This document shows positions 1 to 11,146 of a DNA stretch of 64,000 bases, in pieces. The stretch spans positions 1 through 64,000 of the forward strand of contig JAXLXO010000018.1 in NCBI GenBank assembly GCA_046327915.1. Reading direction: 5' to 3'. The DNA comes from VGTK01 sp046327915 (GTDB lineage Bacteria; Desulfobacterota; Binatia; UBA12015). A model generated the notes under the pieces. The model saw nothing but the letters and a program-made list of their open reading frames with translations. It ran no database searches and was not told the origin of the DNA. How positions within the stretch are numbered: position 1 is the stretch's first letter; every line of letters begins with the position of its first letter. The translations under genes and the position numbers were made by a program.

Positions 1-2
1 CG

Positions 3-353
3 CGGCGCACGTTCTCGCAGGGGCACCCGCTGTTCCCGCACACCGTGGCGTCGATCGCGCGCAAGGGCGGCAGCGAGGCGCCGCTCGAGCTGCTCGACGA
101 GGCGATTCCGCGAATTCCCGGCACGCTGACGCAGGAGATCTCGCCGCACCTCGCTCCCGACCCGTTCCGCCCGCTCGGGGCGACGCTGTCCGATGACGAG
201 CAGGCGAAGTATCCCGAGCTGATGCTGCACGTCGCCTACCACCGCATCCACGAGCTGCGCGACGAGGTGGATCGGCTGCGCGCGGAGCTCGCGGAGCGCG
301 ATGCGGGCCGCAGCGGTGTGAAGGGCGCGCTGCGCACCCTTCTGCGGCGCTGA
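3..353 (+). CDS. Unknown protein, C-terminal fragment (5' end outside window)
   Basis: The open frame enters from the left edge and stops at TGA 351-353, so the true start is not in the window. A GTG at 45 could be read as a start, but the frame stays open upstream (RRTFSQGHPLFPHT...), so I treat it as a fragment of about 116 residues. The visible part has a Pro/His-rich beginning, then a charged, heptad-like helix (HELRDEVDRLRAELAERD) and a basic tail ending in RTLLRR. I do not recognise the family. It converges with the glycosyltransferase gene at 357-1418, with only three bases between the two stop codons. Confidence 0.55.
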   Translation, partial: RRTFSQGHPLFPHTVASIARKGGSEAPLELLDEAIPRIPGTLTQEISPHLAPDPFRPLGATLSDDEQAKYPELMLHVAYHRIHELRDEVDRLRAELAERDAGRSGVKGALRTLLRR

Positions 354-356
354 GCG

Positions 357-1418
357 CTAGCCGATCCGCTCGCGCACGACCGACGCGTCGTCGCGCTGCG
401 ACTTCGCCGCGAGCATCTCGCCGAGGAGGCCGCTGGTGAACAGCTGCAGTCCGGCGAGCACGGACAGCACGCCGAAGGACAGCAGCGGGTGCCGTCCGAG
501 AATCTCGCCGTACGTGAACCGGAGGTACGCGATGTACCCGAGCACGCACAGTCCGATGCTCATCAGGAACACGCCGGGCAAGCTGAAGAAGTGCGCCGGC
601 CGGGCATCGAAGCGCGTGAGGAACATCACCGTGACGAGGTCCATCATGCCGCGGAACGCGCGTCCCCAGCCGTAGCGCGAGCGGCCGAAGCGCCGCGGAC
701 GGTGCGCGACCTCGATCTCGCCGACGGCGTAGCCCTTCCACGCGGCGATCACCGGGATGAAACGGTGCAGCTCGCCGTAGATGCGGATGTCCTGCGCGAC
801 CGCACGACGGTACGCCTTGAACCCGCAGTTCAGGTCGTGCAGCTCGACACCCGACGAGCGCCGCACGACGAGGTTGAAGAGCCGCGACGCCACCACGCGC
901 GCCGTCGAGTCGTGCCGCTTGCGCTTCCACCCGCTGACGAGGTCGTATCCGGAGTCGAGCAGCGCCAGCATGCGCGGGATCTCGTTCGGGTCGTCCTGCA
1001 GGTCCGCGTCGAGCGAGAACACGACGTCGCCGCACGCCTCCGCGAAGCCGACCGACAGCGCCGTCGCCTTGCCGAGGTTGCGGCGCAGACGGATCGCGCG
1101 GATCGCCGGATCGGCCACCGCGAGCTCGCGCAGCAGCGAGAACGATCCGTCGGTCGAGCCGTCGTCGACCAGGATGATCTCCCAGCGCGGCACGCCGGCG
1201 CCGGGCGCGATGCCGAGTGCGGTCCAGTCGCGGGTCGGATCGTCGAGCACCGCATGGCACTCGTCGATCAGCAGCTTGAGGCTGGCACGCTCGTTGTGCA
1301 GCGGCACGACGAGCGTGATGTCGAGCGCGTCGTCGTCCATCCGCACCGTCGCGTCGTCCGGAACGAAGCGCGCGGGCGCGATCGACCGGACGTTCTCTTT
1401 CGCCAGTGGCTCGCCCAT
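357..1418 (-). CDS. Membrane-anchored family 2 glycosyltransferase (DPM1/GtrB-like)
   Basis: The 353-residue protein has a GT-A glycosyltransferase domain: the nucleotide-binding DDGSTDGS at residues 85-92, the metal-binding DAD at 137-139 followed by LQDDP, and the conserved LNCGFKAYRR and GRSRYGWGR blocks. Two hydrophobic segments near residues 277-300 and 318-340 should anchor it to the inner membrane. This architecture is that of polyprenyl-phosphate glycosyltransferases, which move a sugar from a nucleotide donor to undecaprenyl phosphate on the cytoplasmic face. Donor and product are inferred only: the neighbouring GDP-deoxymannose genes make a GDP-sugar donor plausible. The start is ATG 1418; a later in-frame ATG at residue 27 also precedes the domain. 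Last gene of the 18-gene run. Confidence 0.85.
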   Translation of the reverse strand: MGEPLAKENVRSIAPARFVPDDATVRMDDDALDITLVVPLHNERASLKLLIDECHAVLDDPTRDWTALGIAPGAGVPRWEIILVDDGSTDGSFSLLRELAVADPAIRAIRLRRNLGKATALSVGFAEACGDVVFSLDADLQDDPNEIPRMLALLDSGYDLVSGWKRKRHDSTARVVASRLFNLVVRRSSGVELHDLNCGFKAYRRAVAQDIRIYGELHRFIPVIAAWKGYAVGEIEVAHRPRRFGRSRYGWGRAFRGMMDLVTVMFLTRFDARPAHFFSLPGVFLMSIGLCVLGYIAYLRFTYGEILGRHPLLSFGVLSVLAGLQLFTSGLLGEMLAAKSQRDDASVVRERIG

Positions 1419-1446
1419 GAGGGAACCGACGCCCCGTACGCCGCGC

Positions 1447-3231
<1,785 letters not shown>

Positions 3232-3233
3232 GC

Positions 3234-4214
3234 CTATTCGACGCGCGCGCCGCCCTTCCCTTCAGCGGCCCGGCACCAATCGAGAAGGTCGGCGAGAGTC
3301 AGGCGCCACGGGATCGACGGCACCCAGCGCAGCACCGCGGCCGCGCGCGTGCCGCTGCCCCAGTACGCGGGGACCTCGGCCGGACGATGACGCTCGGCGA
3401 CGACGCGGATCTCGGGTCGAATCCCGGCGAGTGTGCAAAGGTCGTCGAGGATCGACCGGATGGTGATCCCGTGGCCCGAGCAGAGGTTGTAGATCTCGCC
3501 CGTCCGGCCGCGCTCGAGGGCGTCCGCGTAGCCCCGGACGACGTCCCGCACGTCGAGGAAGTCGCGGCTCACCTCGAGGTTGCCGACCTCGATCACGGGC
3601 GCGTGCCATCCGGCCGCGATCGCGGCGACCTGACCCGCGAAGTCGGGGCAGACGAAATCAGGCCGCTGCCCGGGGCCGGTGTGGTTGAACGGACGCACCC
3701 GGATCACGTCGACCCGCTTCGCGCTCGCGAAGGCGCCGGCGGCGAGATCCGCGGCGGCCTTGCTCGCGGCGTAGATCGTCGTCGGACGGAGAGCCGCGTC
3801 CTCGTCGAGCGGCGAGCCATGGACGCCGCTCGAGCCGTACGCTTCGCTCGACGTGACGACCAGCACGCGGATGCGACGCTGCGCCGCCGCGACCGCCTCG
3901 AGCACGTTGACGGCACCCATCGCGTGGACCGCATAGGCCACGCGAGGATCGCGATTCGCGAGCGGCGGCGACGCCACGCCCGACAGCAGCACCGCCGCGT
4001 CGGGACGCGTCTCGTCGAGCACGGCGCTCACCTCGTCGGGGTCGGTGACGTCGCAGCGGTGGAGCGAGATCCGGTCGAGCGCGATCGGGTGTCGGACGTC
4101 GTTCGGTGCGTCGAGCCGGCGCGCCGCACCGACGACCTCGCACCCGCGGCGCAGGAGCTCGTCCACCAGGTAGCGTCCGGCGAAGCCGGTCGCTCCGAAG
4201 ACCAGGACGCGCAC
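3234..4214 (-). CDS. rmd: GDP-4-dehydro-6-deoxy-D-mannose reductase-like SDR enzyme
   Basis: This 326-residue extended short-chain dehydrogenase has the Rossmann motif GATGFAG at residues 7-13 and the catalytic S122/S123, Y148 and K152 (YxxxK). The VRPFNHTGPGQ block and the downstream position next to gmd match RMD, which reduces the GDP-4-dehydro-6-deoxymannose made by Gmd to GDP-D-rhamnose. A GDP-fucose synthase or another 4-keto reductase or epimerase is possible, but fucose synthases usually carry different C-terminal signatures. It is separated from gmd by seven bases and from the secretion ATPase by two, so it is surely co-transcribed. Function is family-based; the exact sugar product is inferred from context. 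Confidence 0.75.
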   Translation of the reverse strand: MRVLVFGATGFAGRYLVDELLRRGCEVVGAARRLDAPNDVRHPIALDRISLHRCDVTDPDEVSAVLDETRPDAAVLLSGVASPPLANRDPRVAYAVHAMGAVNVLEAVAAAQRRIRVLVVTSSEAYGSSGVHGSPLDEDAALRPTTIYAASKAAADLAAGAFASAKRVDVIRVRPFNHTGPGQRPDFVCPDFAGQVAAIAAGWHAPVIEVGNLEVSRDFLDVRDVVRGYADALERGRTGEIYNLCSGHGITIRSILDDLCTLAGIRPEIRVVAERHRPAEVPAYWGSGTRAAAVLRWVPSIPWRLTLADLLDWCRAAEGKGGARVE

Positions 4215-4221
4215 GGGCTTC

Positions 4222-5208
4222 CTAGTTCCGGTGGCGACGTTCCGAATCGCTCAGCAGGGCGAGGTCGGCGTCGACCATCATCTGCACGAGCTGCGCGAAG
4301 CTGACCTCGGGCTTCCAGCCGAGCTTCTCGCGGGCGTGCGACCAGTCGCCGAGCAGCGTGTCGACCTCCGCGGGACGGATCAGCGACGGATCCTCGACCA
4401 CGCACTTCTTCCAGTCCAGCCCGACGTGCTCGAACGCGAGCTCGACGAGCTCCTGAACGCTGTGCGATTCGCCGGTCGCGATCACGTAGTCGTCCGGCGC
4501 GTCCTGCTGGAGCATGAGCCACATCGCGCGGACGTAGTCGCCGGCGAAGCCCCAGTCGCGGTGCGCCGTCAGGTTGCCGAGCTTGAGGTCCTTCGCGAGC
4601 CCGAGCTTGATGCGCGCGGCGCCGTCGGTGACCTTGCGCGTGACGAATTCCTTCCCGCGCCGCGGCGACTCGTGGTTGAACAGAATCCCCGAGCACGCGA
4701 AGAGCCCGTAGCTCTCCCTGTAATTGACGGTGATGTAGTGGCCGTAGACCTTGGCCACGCCGTACGGGCTGCGCGGGTGGAACGGCGTGGTCTCGCGCTG
4801 CGGGACCTCGCGCACCTTGCCGAACATCTCGCTCGAGCTCGCCTGGTAGAAGCGCGCCTCCGGGTTCGTGAGCCGGATCGCCTCGAGGATGCGCGTCACG
4901 CCGACCGCGTCGAACTCGGTCGTCAGCACCGGCTGCGACCACGACGTCGGCACGAAGGACATCGCGGCGAGGTTGTAGACCTCGTCCGGACGCACGCGCT
5001 TGAGCACGTCGATCAGCGAGTACTGGTCGAGCAGGTCGGCCTGCTCGAGCTCGATCCGGTCGCGGATGTGCTCGATGCGGTAGAAGTTCTCCGCGCTCGA
5101 GCGGCGCACCATGCCGACCACGCGGTAGCCCTTCTCGAGCAGCAGCTCCGCGAGATACGATCCGTCCTGACCGGTGATGCCGGTGATGAGCGCGACGCGC
5201 CGTGACAC
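4222..5208 (-). CDS. gmd: GDP-mannose 4,6-dehydratase
   Basis: The 328-residue protein carries the NADP-binding GITGQDGSYLAE at residues 10-21, a catalytic SSSE region at 124-127, Y149 and K153, and the NHESPRRG and HRDWGFAGDY blocks typical of Gmd. The enzyme converts GDP-D-mannose to GDP-4-dehydro-6-deoxy-D-mannose, the branch point to GDP-rhamnose, GDP-fucose and related deoxysugars for LPS O-antigen or protein glycans. Translation starts at GTG 5208 with a strong GAGGAG site six bases upstream. The reductase follows after seven bases, and a cupin gene precedes it by ten. No GDP-mannose pyrophosphorylase gene is present in the window, so the substrate must be supplied from elsewhere. Confidence 0.95.
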   Translation of the reverse strand: MSRRVALITGITGQDGSYLAELLLEKGYRVVGMVRRSSAENFYRIEHIRDRIELEQADLLDQYSLIDVLKRVRPDEVYNLAAMSFVPTSWSQPVLTTEFDAVGVTRILEAIRLTNPEARFYQASSSEMFGKVREVPQRETTPFHPRSPYGVAKVYGHYITVNYRESYGLFACSGILFNHESPRRGKEFVTRKVTDGAARIKLGLAKDLKLGNLTAHRDWGFAGDYVRAMWLMLQQDAPDDYVIATGESHSVQELVELAFEHVGLDWKKCVVEDPSLIRPAEVDTLLGDWSHAREKLGWKPEVSFAQLVQMMVDADLALLSDSERRHRN

Positions 5209-5218
5209 GGGAGACTCC

Positions 5219-5575
5219 TCAGGCCTGCGGCGCGCGGCCGTAACGGTCCTCGAGGCGGACGACGTCGTCGAGCTCCGGCGTGGACGCCTCGAGGATGTCG
5301 CAGTCGCTCGCGGCCGACATGCGGTGACGGAGATGGGGCGTGATGCGGAACGACTCGCCCGGCTTGAGCGTGACGCGGGTGAGCGGCGCGTCGCCGATCG
5401 GACCGTGCTCGAAGATCAGCTCGCCGCTCAGCACGTGGATCGTCTCGTCCTTGCGCTCGTGGTACTGCAGCGACAGCGACTCGCCGGCGTTGATGTGCAG
5501 GATCTTGCCCACGTAGCGATCGGTCTCGGCCCAGATCAGCTCGTGGCCCCATGGCTTCGGAACGCGGCGCGACAT
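5219..5575 (-). CDS. Cupin protein, mannose-6-phosphate isomerase-like (type II PMI C-terminal domain)
   Basis: This 118-residue protein is a single cupin barrel beginning with the signature RPWG-like KPWGHELIW and then LHINAGESLSLQYHERKDETIHVLSGE. Probable metal ligands are H39, E44 and H47 in the first cupin motif and H81/H84 in the second (TPHLRH). It matches the isolated C-terminal half of bifunctional ManC/AlgA enzymes, where this domain isomerises fructose-6-phosphate and mannose-6-phosphate. Its place directly before gmd fits supply of the GDP-mannose pathway. The start is ATG 5575; a longer open frame running into the upstream gene region is a false fusion. The catalytic role is inferred from family; some cupins of this type act on other sugar phosphates. 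Confidence 0.75.
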   Translation of the reverse strand: MSRRVPKPWGHELIWAETDRYVGKILHINAGESLSLQYHERKDETIHVLSGELIFEHGPIGDAPLTRVTLKPGESFRITPHLRHRMSAASDCDILEASTPELDDVVRLEDRYGRAPQA

Positions 5576-5586
5576 CCGTCCATTCC

Positions 5587-6534
5587 CTACGGGGTCGCAC
5601 CGTCGCGGGCAAGCTCGTCCGCGCCCTCTCCCCTGCGGACCCCGGCCGCGAAGCCGACCGCCCACACGGACGCCATGGCGAGGTACGCGGGCCAGTACAG
5701 AGCGAGAAACGGCAGCTCGCCGCGCGCGTACCGGGCGCACCACGCGAACGCCCTGGCCGTGCGTCCGGGCGGCAGCAGGAGCGGCGCCAGGTACGGATGC
5801 CTCACGAAGAGCTGTCCCGGCAGCCCTCCGCGACGGCGCCCCTCGCCGGAGTGGAATCCCAGCAGCCGGCTGTAGCGCCAGAGCGCTCCCCAGCCGGCGG
5901 GTGTCCGGTGCGCGACGCGCAGCGACGGGTCGAAGCGCAGATCCTCGCCCGCCTGCCACATGCGCCAGTCGAGCTGCCAGTCCTCGGACGCCCTGGTCTC
6001 GGGGAAGCCGCCGTGGCGCAGGAACACGTCGCGCGGCATCGCGAGACACGCCGACGGCAGCATCCACGTGCGGCGCGGCGGGCAGCTCGGCAGCGACTCC
6101 TTGAACTCCAGCAGGTGGCGCAGCCGCGCCGACGCGGCCGACGAATCCGCGAGCGAGATCGATCCCGCGACGGCCGCCGCGCCGTCCTGCAGCGCACGCA
6201 CGGCCGCCGCGACCAGATCGGACGCCGGTACGCAGTCGGAGTCGACGAAGAGCAGCAGATCGGCGCGCGCGAGGCGCACGCCCGCGTTGCGCGCGACGCC
6301 GGGAAACGCGCGAGCCGCGAGGTGCTCGCAACGCAGCGCGAGCGACGGATGCCGTCGCGCCCGCTCCGCCACGCAGGCGACCGTCGCGCCGTCCGGCGAG
6401 CTGTCGACGACGACGACCTCGAACGGCGGCGCGTCGCTCTGTGCCGCGAGCGCGTCGAGGCACGCGCCGATCGTGCCCTGCGCCTCGTACGCCGGAACGA
6501 CGACCGAGAGCGCGGGCACGATGTCCGGCGTCAA
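5587..6534 (-). CDS. Family 2 glycosyltransferase
   Basis: The roughly 315-residue protein opens with LSVVVPAYEAQGTIGACLDAL, followed by EVVVVDSSPDG, the metal-binding DSD (LLLFVDSDC) and the acceptor-side SEDWQLDWR, an ED-type catalytic block. Hydrophobic stretches near the C-terminus (around LAPLLLPP and PFLALYWPAYLAMASVWAVG) suggest membrane association. The acceptor and donor are unknown; glycosylation of LPS or a surface glycan is likely from the neighbouring lptD and gmd. I chose the TTG at 6534 because it overlaps the lptD stop as TTGA; a GTG five codons later (6519) is the alternative, and no ATG precedes the domain. The in-frame upstream extension lies inside lptD and is rejected. 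Confidence 0.8.
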   Translation of the reverse strand: MTPDIVPALSVVVPAYEAQGTIGACLDALAAQSDAPPFEVVVVDSSPDGATVACVAERARRHPSLALRCEHLAARAFPGVARNAGVRLARADLLLFVDSDCVPASDLVAAAVRALQDGAAAVAGSISLADSSAASARLRHLLEFKESLPSCPPRRTWMLPSACLAMPRDVFLRHGGFPETRASEDWQLDWRMWQAGEDLRFDPSLRVAHRTPAGWGALWRYSRLLGFHSGEGRRRGGLPGQLFVRHPYLAPLLLPPGRTARAFAWCARYARGELPFLALYWPAYLAMASVWAVGFAAGVRRGEGADELARDGATP

Positions 6535-8978
6535 TACGATCGCCCGACTCCCGTCGTGCCGACGGCGTTCGGGAAGGCGTTGAAGTGGCTGCCGGCGGGC
6601 TGCTGGCCGAAGGTGCCGAGGCCGACCAGGGAGAACTGCACGCGCACGCCCGTCGTGTTGGGATTGACGCGGTCGATGAAGGCGAGATCGACGACCCAGC
6701 AATCACACGACGAAATCACGCGAAACCCGGCCCAGTTCTCGAGGAAGCTGTGGTCGAGCGCGTCGAAGCGGGTCAGGTACGAGAGCGCGAAGTTGTTGGT
6801 GATGCGGTACGTCGCGGCGAGGTTCAGGTTCGAGACCGCTCCACCGCCGGTGAACTGGTAGTAGGCCGAGATCGAATTCGCGGGGCGCAGCTCGGGCAGG
6901 AAGAGGTCGTCCGGCTCGGCGACCGGGCGCGGATCGTAGAGATTGATCCCCGCGGTCGCGTAGGAGAGCTTCGCGGGATTCTCGACGGAGTAGATGAGCC
7001 GTCCCTGCGCACCGAAGTAGCGCACCGGCGTCACCCGCATGCCGACCTCGACGCCGGACAGGTGCTGTCCCGGGTTGATCGGCTGCGAGATCTCGTAGCT
7101 CTGCCGCAGCCACGCCCGGCCCAGCTCCTGGATGCGCTCGTCCACCGCGGCATCGGCCGAGTCGCCCGAGATCGCGGCCTCCTCGGGCGGGCCGTAGGGC
7201 TGGTCGCCGGTGAGGCCGTCGCTCAGCGTCTCGCCGGGCGGCAGGCCCTCCGTCGAGAGCCCGACGGCTCCGTTGCGCACCTTCGCCAGCAGCCGCGACG
7301 CGATTCCGTACGTGACCAGGTTGCGCGCGCGGATGCGGTCCACGCTGTCCCACAGCGGCTGGTCGTCCTGCCCGACGACCGGCACGTAGTTGTACTGCAG
7401 GAACGGCTCGATCGTGTGCTTGAGCTTCTTGATGTCGCCGAGGTCCTCGACCTCGTAGATTCGCGACACCTCGGACTGCAGGTTGATCTTCCCCTCGAGG
7501 ATCTCGCGGTGCTGGAACTGCGGCACGAGCTCGGTCGGCAGCGGATCGTTGACGTTGTCCTGCGTGATGACGTCCGGGTAGATCGGCTGGTCGTTGTTGA
7601 GCAGGTAGTAGACGGTCTCGCGCAGCGTCAGCGACGCGTCGCCGTACGCGTACTGCCCGAGCCGGAACGGCGCGATCGCCTGCGGTGCGAAGTCGAAGCG
7701 CGGGCCCGAGTCGAGCGGTGCGCGGTAGTACTCGACGGCCTCGGTGTTGAGGCGCAGCAGCAGCTGCGAGTCGAACAGGCTGTCGCGCGCCTGGAACGTC
7801 AGCCGCGGCAGCGCCTGCGGCACGCGCGACTGCTTCTGGATGAGGTCCTGCTTCCACGACGCGTCGGCCTGCGCGTAGCCCCAGTCCCAGACCTTCGAGA
7901 TGCCGCCTCGCGAGCGCGTGTAGCGCAGCGTCGTCAGGTTCAGGTTCTCGTACGGCAGGTCGGTCAGCACGTTCATCTCGCGCAGGAACAGGTTGTCGCT
8001 GACGTAGAACGGCTGCAGGTAGACGCGGCTGCCGCCCGGACCGACGAACTGGTTGTAGCCGGTGACGTCCCAGCGGTTCTGCGACACGTGCGGATCGGCG
8101 AGGTTCGACGTGTCGACGAAGTCGCTCGGCTTGCTCGTGCGGATCGCCTCGTTGAAGTACGAGCCGCCGATGTTGCCGCCGGACTTCTCCGACAGCAGGT
8201 AGCGGTACTCGCCGACCATGCCGATGCGCGCCTCGGTCTCGACGTCGAGCTTCAGGAGGAGATCGCTGCTCTTGTCGATCGCCCAGAAGAACGGCTGCAC
8301 GTACTGGAAGCCGCGCCGCGTGGCGTAACCGACGCTCGGGAAGAGGAAGCCGGTCTGCCGGTTGCGCAGGATCGGGAACACGCCGTACGGGAGGTAGAGG
8401 ATCGGCTGATCCTTGATCTTGAAGCGCCCGCCGCGCAGCTTGCCCCAGCCCTCGAGCTCGACGTCGATCTCGTCGCCCTCGATGCTCCAGTCGGGCGCGC
8501 CGTCCTCGCACTGGCAGGTGGTGAACGTGCCGTCCCAGATGCGGTAGGTCTGGCCGATGCCCTTCTCGAGGCGCGCGCCGGTGATCTGGAAGCGCGACTG
8601 CGGCAGGTAGACCTCGCCGTCCTCCAGGAAGCCGGTCTCGTCCTCGAGCAGGAACGACGCCGAATCGGCTCGGATGCGGCCCTGCGGATCCTCGACCACG
8701 ACGGAGCCCACCGCGTCGGCCTGGTTGGTCTTGCGGTCGATGTCGATCTGGTCGGCGGCGAGGACGCTGCCGCCGACGGTGACCACCACGTCGCCCTTCG
8801 CGTGCAGCGTGTCGGCCTCGCGGTCGTAGGTCAGGCTGTCGGCATCGACGTTCACCGCGTCGTCGGCGTGTCCGCCGACCGCGAACAGGCCGGCGCCCGG
8901 CGGATCCGCCTGCGCGACACCGGCGAGCGCCAGCACGCACGCGCACGCGACGACCAGGGCGACGCCGGGCCGCGTCAC
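6531..8978 (-). CDS. lptD: LPS-assembly outer membrane protein LptD (OstA/Imp)
   Basis: LptD forms the outer-membrane beta-barrel that, with lipoprotein LptE, inserts LPS into the outer leaflet. The 815-residue product begins with a signal peptide (hydrophobic ALVVACACVLALAG, likely cleaved after AQA near residue 24), then an OstA/LptA-like beta-jellyroll (about 40-160, with DADSLTYDREADTLHAKGDV), then a long barrel domain. Four cysteines outside the signal peptide sit as C155/C157 and C758/C760, the pattern needed for the two inter-domain disulfides of LptD. The start GTG 8978 overlaps the folC stop as GTGA, fixing it firmly; the longer upstream frame runs inside folC. Barrel length is normal. 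A glycosyltransferase gene overlaps its stop. Confidence 0.95.
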   Translation of the reverse strand: MTRPGVALVVACACVLALAGVAQADPPGAGLFAVGGHADDAVNVDADSLTYDREADTLHAKGDVVVTVGGSVLAADQIDIDRKTNQADAVGSVVVEDPQGRIRADSASFLLEDETGFLEDGEVYLPQSRFQITGARLEKGIGQTYRIWDGTFTTCQCEDGAPDWSIEGDEIDVELEGWGKLRGGRFKIKDQPILYLPYGVFPILRNRQTGFLFPSVGYATRRGFQYVQPFFWAIDKSSDLLLKLDVETEARIGMVGEYRYLLSEKSGGNIGGSYFNEAIRTSKPSDFVDTSNLADPHVSQNRWDVTGYNQFVGPGGSRVYLQPFYVSDNLFLREMNVLTDLPYENLNLTTLRYTRSRGGISKVWDWGYAQADASWKQDLIQKQSRVPQALPRLTFQARDSLFDSQLLLRLNTEAVEYYRAPLDSGPRFDFAPQAIAPFRLGQYAYGDASLTLRETVYYLLNNDQPIYPDVITQDNVNDPLPTELVPQFQHREILEGKINLQSEVSRIYEVEDLGDIKKLKHTIEPFLQYNYVPVVGQDDQPLWDSVDRIRARNLVTYGIASRLLAKVRNGAVGLSTEGLPPGETLSDGLTGDQPYGPPEEAAISGDSADAAVDERIQELGRAWLRQSYEISQPINPGQHLSGVEVGMRVTPVRYFGAQGRLIYSVENPAKLSYATAGINLYDPRPVAEPDDLFLPELRPANSISAYYQFTGGGAVSNLNLAATYRITNNFALSYLTRFDALDHSFLENWAGFRVISSCDCWVVDLAFIDRVNPNTTGVRVQFSLVGLGTFGQQPAGSHFNAFPNAVGTTGVGRSY

Positions 8979-10240
8979 GCGCTCGCCCCGGTCCGTCGCG
9001 CGAAGACGCTCCGTGTCCCCGCCCGTCGCATCAGGTCGGCATAGACCATTCCGACCAGGAAGAGCGACCCCGTGACGACGATCGGCGTCGAGCCGTCCTC
9101 GGCGATCATCCGCGCCAGCGCGTCCGACGGGTCGGGGATCACGCGCACCGGGGTGCCGGGAAACCCTTCGGCGAGCTCGTCGCCGGCGAGCCCGCGCTTG
9201 CCGCCGATCTCGGCCACCACCACCTCGCGCGCCACCGGTGCGAGAATGGACGCCATCTCGCGCCAGCGCTTGTCGCGCAGCGCCGAGAACAGCAGCCGCA
9301 CCGGCTCTGGGCCGACGATCGCCGGCAACGCGTCGCGAAGTGCGCGCGCGCCGTCGACGTTGTGCGCGCCGTCGAGGACGACGCGCGGCGCCTCGTGCAC
9401 GATCGCGAGGCGTCCCGGCCACTCGACGCGGCTCAGCGCGCGCGCAATCGCGTCGTCACCGACGACGAGACGCGGCTCGGCCACCGCCAGCGCTTCGAGC
9501 ACCCCGCACGCCACAGCGGCGTTGCGTCGCATATGTGGACCGTCGAGCGCAACGACCTTCGCGCCATCGTCGGACGCTTCGCGGACGATCGCACCGCGCC
9601 GCCGCGCCTCGTCGAGCAGCGCCGCGCGCGCTTCGTCCGCGAGCGCCGCGCCGAGCACCGTGACCCGGCCCTCGCGCATCACGCCGGCCTTCTCGCGTGA
9701 GATCGCGTCGAGCGTGTGTCCGAGATAGTCCTCGTGGTCGAAGCCGATCGAGGTGACCGCGGAGACCACCGGCTCGACGACGTTGGTGGCGTCGAGCCGT
9801 CCGCCGAGCCCGACCTCGAGCACCGCGACGTCGACCCGGCACTCGGCGAACCACCACAGCGCGAGCAGCGTCGTGACCTCGAAGAACGTGAGGCCGCTGC
9901 CCTCGACGTCGGTGCGCGCGCGGATCGTCTCGACGCCGCGCACCACCGCGTCGCGCGGAATCTCCTCGTCGGCGACGCGGATGCGCTCGGTGAACTCGAC
10001 CAGGTGCGGCGACGTGTAGAGCCCGGCGCGGAAGCCCGCTTCACCGAGCGCCGCGTGCACCATCGCGCAGGTCGAGCCCTTGCCGTTCGTTCCCGCGACC
10101 AGCACCGACGGATACGCACGCTCCGGCGACCCGAGTGCGGCGAGCGCCGCCCGGACGCGCTCGAGCTTGAGATCCCAGCCGCGCGTCGCCTCGAGACCGA
10201 TCAGCCAGGCGAGCGTCTCGTCGTAGCCCACGCCGCCCAC
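8975..10240 (-). CDS. folC: Bifunctional folylpolyglutamate synthase / dihydrofolate synthase
   Basis: FolC adds glutamate to dihydropteroate and to tetrahydrofolates in the cytoplasm. The 421-residue protein has the Mur-ligase-like P-loop AGTNGKGST at residues 49-57, the TSPHLVEFTERIRV folate-binding segment, the LEVGLGGRLDATN loop and, in the C-terminal domain, VVLDGAHNVDGARAL. Length is typical. accD-folC adjacency is widely conserved in Proteobacteria and supports the call. It starts six bases after the accD stop, and its TGA overlaps the lptD GTG, so LptD synthesis is probably coupled to FolC translation. Whether both activities are present cannot be read from sequence alone. Confidence 0.95.
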   Translation of the reverse strand: MGGVGYDETLAWLIGLEATRGWDLKLERVRAALAALGSPERAYPSVLVAGTNGKGSTCAMVHAALGEAGFRAGLYTSPHLVEFTERIRVADEEIPRDAVVRGVETIRARTDVEGSGLTFFEVTTLLALWWFAECRVDVAVLEVGLGGRLDATNVVEPVVSAVTSIGFDHEDYLGHTLDAISREKAGVMREGRVTVLGAALADEARAALLDEARRRGAIVREASDDGAKVVALDGPHMRRNAAVACGVLEALAVAEPRLVVGDDAIARALSRVEWPGRLAIVHEAPRVVLDGAHNVDGARALRDALPAIVGPEPVRLLFSALRDKRWREMASILAPVAREVVVAEIGGKRGLAGDELAEGFPGTPVRVIPDPSDALARMIAEDGSTPIVVTGSLFLVGMVYADLMRRAGTRSVFARRTGASA

Positions 10241-10246
10241 GCGGCC

Positions 10247-11142
<896 letters not shown>

Positions 11143-11146
<4 letters not shown>

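Noticed and set aside
5219..6706. Apparent fusion of a long N-terminal region to the cupin protein
   Set aside because: The upstream part is an off-frame reading of the glycosyltransferase; the cupin begins at its own ATG 5575.
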